In this document: positions 6,344 to 9,030 of the stretch, piece by piece | Layout of the letters: every line of letters starts with the position of its first letter | How positions within the stretch are numbered: position 1 is the stretch's first letter | Origin: Planctomycetaceae bacterium | GTDB lineage: Bacteria > Planctomycetota > Planctomycetia > Planctomycetales > Planctomycetaceae | Length of the DNA stretch: 9,030 bases | Assembly (NCBI GenBank): GCA_003445035.1 | Contig: DLVV01000009.1 | Coordinates: 1 to 9,030 of the forward strand | Direction of reading: 5' to 3' | Program-made: the position numbers and the translations under genes | The notes under the pieces: model-generated | Databases searched by the model: none | Seen by the model: the letters and a program-made list of their open reading frames with translations, nothing else | Told to the model about the DNA's origin: nothing

Positions 6344-7441
6344 ATGTCGACCTGGCCGCAACCGGATCGAACATTCGAGGAAACGCTGAGGGTGTTGCGG
6401 GAGAACTCGGTTTCACTCGATGACGCCAGCAATTGGCCGTCCGAAAGTCTCGAAGTGCTCGGTGAGGCCGGAGTGCTGGGTCAGGTGGTGCCTCGGGAAT
6501 ACGGGGGCAGCGAATTTTCGGGGCCGCAGCTGGTTGAGGGGTACCTGCAACTGTCTCGTGCGTGCCTGCCGACCACGTTTGTCCTGACGCAGCGAAATGC
6601 TGCGTGTCAGCGTTTTGCACTTTCGGAGAACGAGTCGCTGAAAGCCGACCTGTTGCCACAACTGGTTGGTGCCGGCCGGTTCGCTACCGTGGGGATCTCC
6701 CACCTGACCACATCACGCCAGCACCTTTCGAAACCGACGGTGGCGGTATCGATCGAGGGGTCGCGGCTGGTGCTGGACGGGATGGTCCCCTGGGTTACCG
6801 GGGCCGGCCAGGCCGACTGGGTTCTGACCGGTGGCACGTGTGAAGACGGGGCCCAGGTGCTGGTGGCATTGCCAATGGACGCCGAGGGAATCACCGTGAT
6901 GCCGGCCCAGGACCTGCTGGCACTGGATTCGTCACGCACCGCATCGATCCGTCTCGATGGTGTCTCGCTGGACGAGTCTCTGCTGGTGGCCGGGCCGATC
7001 GAGGGGGTGATGCAGACCGGTGGCCGAGGCGGGACCGGGTCGCTGGGGACGTCGGCCCTGGCCCTGGGTGCCGCTTCCGAGAGCCTTGACCGGTTGGCTG
7101 GTGAGGCTCTGAAACGGCCGGAACTGGGAGAAATTCTCGATCCCCTGACGACCGAACGAGACCACGTGGTGGGGGATCTGCTGGCGGCCGCGGGGGAAAT
7201 GTCTGAGAGCCAACTCCCCGAATTGACCAACGAATCATTGCGACAACGGAGCAATTCGCTGGTGCTGCGGGCGGCCCAGGCGTATCTGGCCGCCAGCAAG
7301 GGGGCCGGTTTCACCGCCTCGCACCCGGCCTCAAGGGCCGTCCGTGAGTCGATGTTCTTCCTGGTCTGGAGCTGCCCCCAGGCGGTGATCGAGGCCAACC
7401 TGAGGGAATTCGCCGGGGTGACAGACGGTCCGTCCTGCTAG
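6344..7441 (+). CDS. Acyl-CoA dehydrogenase-like flavoprotein, divergent
   Basis: The 365-residue protein has the layout of the acyl-CoA dehydrogenase family, FAD enzymes that oxidise acyl-CoA thioesters. Visible are the N-terminal helical domain with VVPREYGG (48-55) and a LVEGYLQLSRACLP helix, LLPQLVGAGRFATVGIS (103-119) leading into the beta domain, a substrate-side strand LVLDGMVPWVTGAGQADWVL (142-161, compare the usual G-x-K-x-W-I-T-N), and a helical C-terminal domain with SRAVRESMFF (330-339). The usual catalytic Glu of a YEGT-like motif is absent; the aligned stretch reads WSCPQAVIE (342-350). It is somewhat shorter than the usual 380-400. It may use another base, catalyse a different flavin reaction, or be non-catalytic. 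It is tightly coupled to the TPR gene, and its TAG stop shares CTAG with the aminopeptidase. Confidence 0.82.
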   Translation: MSTWPQPDRTFEETLRVLRENSVSLDDASNWPSESLEVLGEAGVLGQVVPREYGGSEFSGPQLVEGYLQLSRACLPTTFVLTQRNAACQRFALSENESLKADLLPQLVGAGRFATVGISHLTTSRQHLSKPTVAVSIEGSRLVLDGMVPWVTGAGQADWVLTGGTCEDGAQVLVALPMDAEGITVMPAQDLLALDSSRTASIRLDGVSLDESLLVAGPIEGVMQTGGRGGTGSLGTSALALGAASESLDRLAGEALKRPELGEILDPLTTERDHVVGDLLAAAGEMSESQLPELTNESLRQRSNSLVLRAAQAYLAASKGAGFTASHPASRAVRESMFFLVWSCPQAVIEANLREFAGVTDGPSC

Positions 7442-8562
7442 GCGGCGTCCAGACCCTCGTTGAGACCCTGCAGATCGTCCGGCAGGAATCGTCCGTCGCG
7501 TCGGATCACCTCGCCGTCGAAGGCGATCTCGCCTCCGCCGTATTCGGGAGTCTGGATCAGGACCAGGTCCCAATGGATGCGACTTCGGTTCCCGTTGTCT
7601 GCCTCGTCGTAGGCCTGGCCCGGCGTCAGGTGAAACGAACCACCGATCTTCTCGTCGAAGAGCGTGTCGAGCATGGGGTGCTTGACACGGTTGTTGGTTC
7701 CCAGCGACCACTCGCCGATGTGGCGGGCGCCCTCGTCGGCATCGAGGATCTCGTTGAGCCGCCCGGTTTCTCCACCGCAGTCGGCCTCGACGATCTTCCC
7801 GTTCTCGAAGGTGAAGCCGATGCCATCAAAGACGGTGCCCTGGTACAGCGACTGGGTGTTGTAGCGGATTGTGCCATTGATGCTGTCGCGAACCGGAGCG
7901 GTGAAACATTCACCATCGGGGATGTTCCGGCCGCCCGAGCAGGGAATCACGGGGATGTCCTTGATCGAGAAAGTCAAATCGGTGTCCGGAGCGGTGATGT
8001 GAACCTGGTCGGCGGACTCCATGCGGGCCTTCAGGGGCTTGAGATCCTCGGCCATCCGAGCGTAGTCGGCCGTGCAGACGTCGAAAAAGAAGTCCTCGAA
8101 TCCGGCGGTGCTCATGTGTGCCGATTGAGCCATCGAGGCTGTGGGATAGCGGAGCACGACCCAGCGGGTGTTGGTGACACGGACCTGGCTGTGAACCGGA
8201 TGCCACCAGTGGGCCTGGTAGAGGTCCATCTGGTCGCCTGGGACGTCGGCAAACCCGTTGCTGTTGGCGGCACCACGGATGCCGACGTAGCAGTCCATCT
8301 GTTCCATCTGGTGCCGTTCGAGTTCTCCGCACAGTCCGAGACTCTCGGGAGTGCCAGTGCGATAGAGGCTGCGGAGAATCGTGTTGCTTTTCCAACTGAC
8401 CACCGGGATGGCCTTCCGTTGGGCTGCTCCCTCGACCAGGGCACAAACCAGTGCCGGGTCGGGCAGGTCGAAGGCCTCGATCAGGATCTTCTCACCGGCC
8501 GTGAGGCGGCAACTGTGGTCCAGGAGTGTCTGCGCGAGCGAATCGATGCGAGGATCTTGCAT
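7438..8562 (-). CDS. M29 family aminopeptidase (AmpS/AmpT-like)
   Basis: The 374-residue protein matches peptidase family M29, two-metal aminopeptidases such as Thermus AmpT that release N-terminal residues from peptides in the cytoplasm. The N-terminal domain begins MQDPRIDSLAQTLLDHSCRL, as in the family. All six metal/catalytic positions can be placed: E218 (IPDGE), E284 (HIGEWSLG), H311 (FHLTPGQAY), Y318, and H330 and D332 (RIHWDL). The spacings 66 (E-E), 7 (H-Y) and 2 (H-D) match those remembered for the Thermus enzyme. No signal peptide is present. The frame extends upstream to a TTG at 8640, but that stretch is unlike the family, so ATG 8562 is preferred; no Shine-Dalgarno site is obvious. 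Its stop overlaps the convergent acyl-CoA dehydrogenase-like gene by four bases. Confidence 0.93.
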   Translation of the reverse strand: MQDPRIDSLAQTLLDHSCRLTAGEKILIEAFDLPDPALVCALVEGAAQRKAIPVVSWKSNTILRSLYRTGTPESLGLCGELERHQMEQMDCYVGIRGAANSNGFADVPGDQMDLYQAHWWHPVHSQVRVTNTRWVVLRYPTASMAQSAHMSTAGFEDFFFDVCTADYARMAEDLKPLKARMESADQVHITAPDTDLTFSIKDIPVIPCSGGRNIPDGECFTAPVRDSINGTIRYNTQSLYQGTVFDGIGFTFENGKIVEADCGGETGRLNEILDADEGARHIGEWSLGTNNRVKHPMLDTLFDEKIGGSFHLTPGQAYDEADNGNRSRIHWDLVLIQTPEYGGGEIAFDGEVIRRDGRFLPDDLQGLNEGLDAA

Positions 8563-8623
8563 GGCGAAGGCTGAGCCTGTCGGGAGCGATGCGTATTTCC
8601 ACACCCCGATCGACACACCCGGT

Positions 8624-8907
8624 CTAGCCGAGCACGGCAATCGCGATCATGTAGAGCACGGCCGACATGATGGCGGCTATCGGGACAGTGATCAACCATC
8701 TGCCGAGGATGTCGCGGCTCACCGAGCGATCGACGCTGGCCAGGCCGACGTCCAGGATCGCACCGACCAGTAGAGAGCAGAATATGTCGATCGCGAGGCG
8801 AGCATCTCGCTGACTTCGACCAGGGAATGGACCAGCCCCTGGACGGTTCCGTTGAATCGCACGTGGTCAAGGAAGTTCTGGCCTGACCAGCAATCGAAGG
8901 AGATCAA
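8624..8907 (-). pseudogene. Remnant of a PiT-type inorganic phosphate transporter, C-terminal end
   Basis: Two minus-strand frames together resemble the C-terminus of PiT phosphate permeases. Frame one (8907 to about 8773) includes GLVHSLVEVSEMLASRSTYSAL. Frame two (about 8770 to the TAG at 8624-8626) includes LVGAILDVGLASV and then RDILGRWLITVPIAAIMSAV followed by LY. From memory, the last part matches the end of E. coli PitA (RNMLLAWVLTLPAAMMLSGV then LY) at about ten of 24 residues. A -1 frameshift near 8773 joins the parts. The conserved G-L-P-V-S-T-T-H motif is reduced to RSTYSA, so it looks shortened and mutated. The N-terminal nine-tenths of a permease is missing. A decayed gene is the simplest reading; no start codon or Shine-Dalgarno site is convincing. 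The assignment is from recalled sequences, not a search. Confidence 0.6.
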
Positions 8908-8939
8908 GACACAGGCACGCCAGCGTGTCTAGATCTCCT
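8898..8939. repeat. 15-bp inverted repeat between gene remnants
   Basis: AGGAGATCAAGACAC (8898-8912) and GTGTCTAGATCTCCT (8925-8939) are reverse complements except at one position. The 12-base loop holds a further GGC/GCC pair. The right arm contains the TAG stop of the minus-strand fragment at 8929. No T-run follows on either strand, so it is not a typical intrinsic terminator, though a terminator function for the 8929 gene remains possible. It could also be a mobile-repeat footprint. Confidence 0.6.
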
Positions 8940-9030
8940 CGCTCATCGCTTCCATGATATTGACGCCATGATCTCGCACAGCACGATAAGCTGCGAGTGA
9001 TGACGTAAACGCGAGATTCACGAACGGCTC
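8929..9030 (-). CDS. C-terminal 33 codons of an unidentified protein (5' end outside window)
   Basis: The minus-strand frame is open from the window edge to the TAG at 8929-8931. It encodes EPFVNLAFTSSLAAYRAVRD followed by HGVNIMEAMSEEI. The composition is helical and protein-like, unlike the shadow frames around it. The Y-R-x-V-R-D-H-G-V pattern is weakly like C-terminal helices of L-2-amino-thiazoline-4-carboxylic acid hydrolase-type proteins, but this is too short to assign. The gene may be intact with its stop inside the inverted repeat, or truncated there like its permease neighbour. Confidence 0.4.
   Translation of the reverse strand, partial: EPFVNLAFTSSLAAYRAVRDHGVNIMEAMSEEI

Noticed and set aside
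7573..8574. 333-residue plus-strand frame antisense to the M29 gene
   Set aside because: The minus strand holds all six M29 active-site residues with correct spacing; the plus frame has no domain.
8563..8640. TTG start adding 26 residues to the M29 protein
   Set aside because: The family begins at MQDPRIDSLAQ; the extension is unlike any M29 start and would overlap the permease relic.
8898..8939. Calling the inverted repeat an intrinsic terminator
   Set aside because: No T-run follows on either strand, so it was listed as a repeat.
1..9030. CRISPR array, tRNA, rRNA, transposase, phage or toxin-antitoxin genes
   Set aside because: No spaced repeats, cloverleaf, or matching protein motifs were found on either strand.

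Overview
The window looks like chromosomal DNA from a planctomycete or a close relative. The base composition is G+C-rich by eye (about 60 %, not counted). The clearest hint is the sigma-54 protein: its LAPRMIQSMEIL start and a central DRHHDAMANM segment resemble planctomycete RpoN sequences as I remember them. Several genes have no Shine-Dalgarno site, which fits the same group. This placement is inference; no search was run.

Layout. Positions 1-3429 (+) hold a housekeeping cluster: the 3' end of dnaX (DNA polymerase III tau/gamma), ybaB/ebfC, recR (overlapping ybaB by one base) and rpoN. It meets thiL (-) tail to tail, and the two stop codons share one CTAG. Upstream of thiL on the minus strand is a secreted HtrA/DegP-like serine protease with two PDZ-like regions. 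A 270-base divergent intergenic region (5766-6035) is rich in inverted repeats. It is followed on the plus strand by a small TPR protein and, two bases later, an acyl-CoA dehydrogenase-like protein. That gene ends tail to tail with an M29 aminopeptidase (-), again sharing a CTAG. Beyond the aminopeptidase (8624-8907, -) lies a frameshifted relic of the C-terminal end of a PiT-type phosphate permease. Then come a 15-bp inverted repeat and the last 33 codons of an unidentified minus-strand gene.

How the genes work together. dnaX, YbaB and RecR are a classic replication/recombination group (clamp loader, nucleoid-associated protein, RecFOR mediator). Here rpoN follows them on the same strand. 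ThiL makes thiamine diphosphate, the protease acts outside the cytoplasm, and the TPR/acyl-CoA dehydrogenase pair looks like a two-gene operon of unknown substrate. The M29 enzyme is a cytoplasmic metallo-aminopeptidase.

Most notable points. (1) A run of nine A in dnaX, exactly at the linker before the tau-specific domain, with a stop soon after in both shifted frames. This is the arrangement known from Thermus, where polymerase slippage makes tau and gamma. (2) Only four CTAG sites occur in 9 kb and every one coincides with a TAG stop codon. (3) The divergent region has nested, partly mutually exclusive hairpins, and an 11-bp inverted repeat abuts the protease start codon. (4) The acyl-CoA dehydrogenase homologue lacks the usual catalytic glutamate. 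(5) A decayed permease lies beside a long inverted repeat. I found no clear new multi-gene system, CRISPR array, tRNA, rRNA or transposase.
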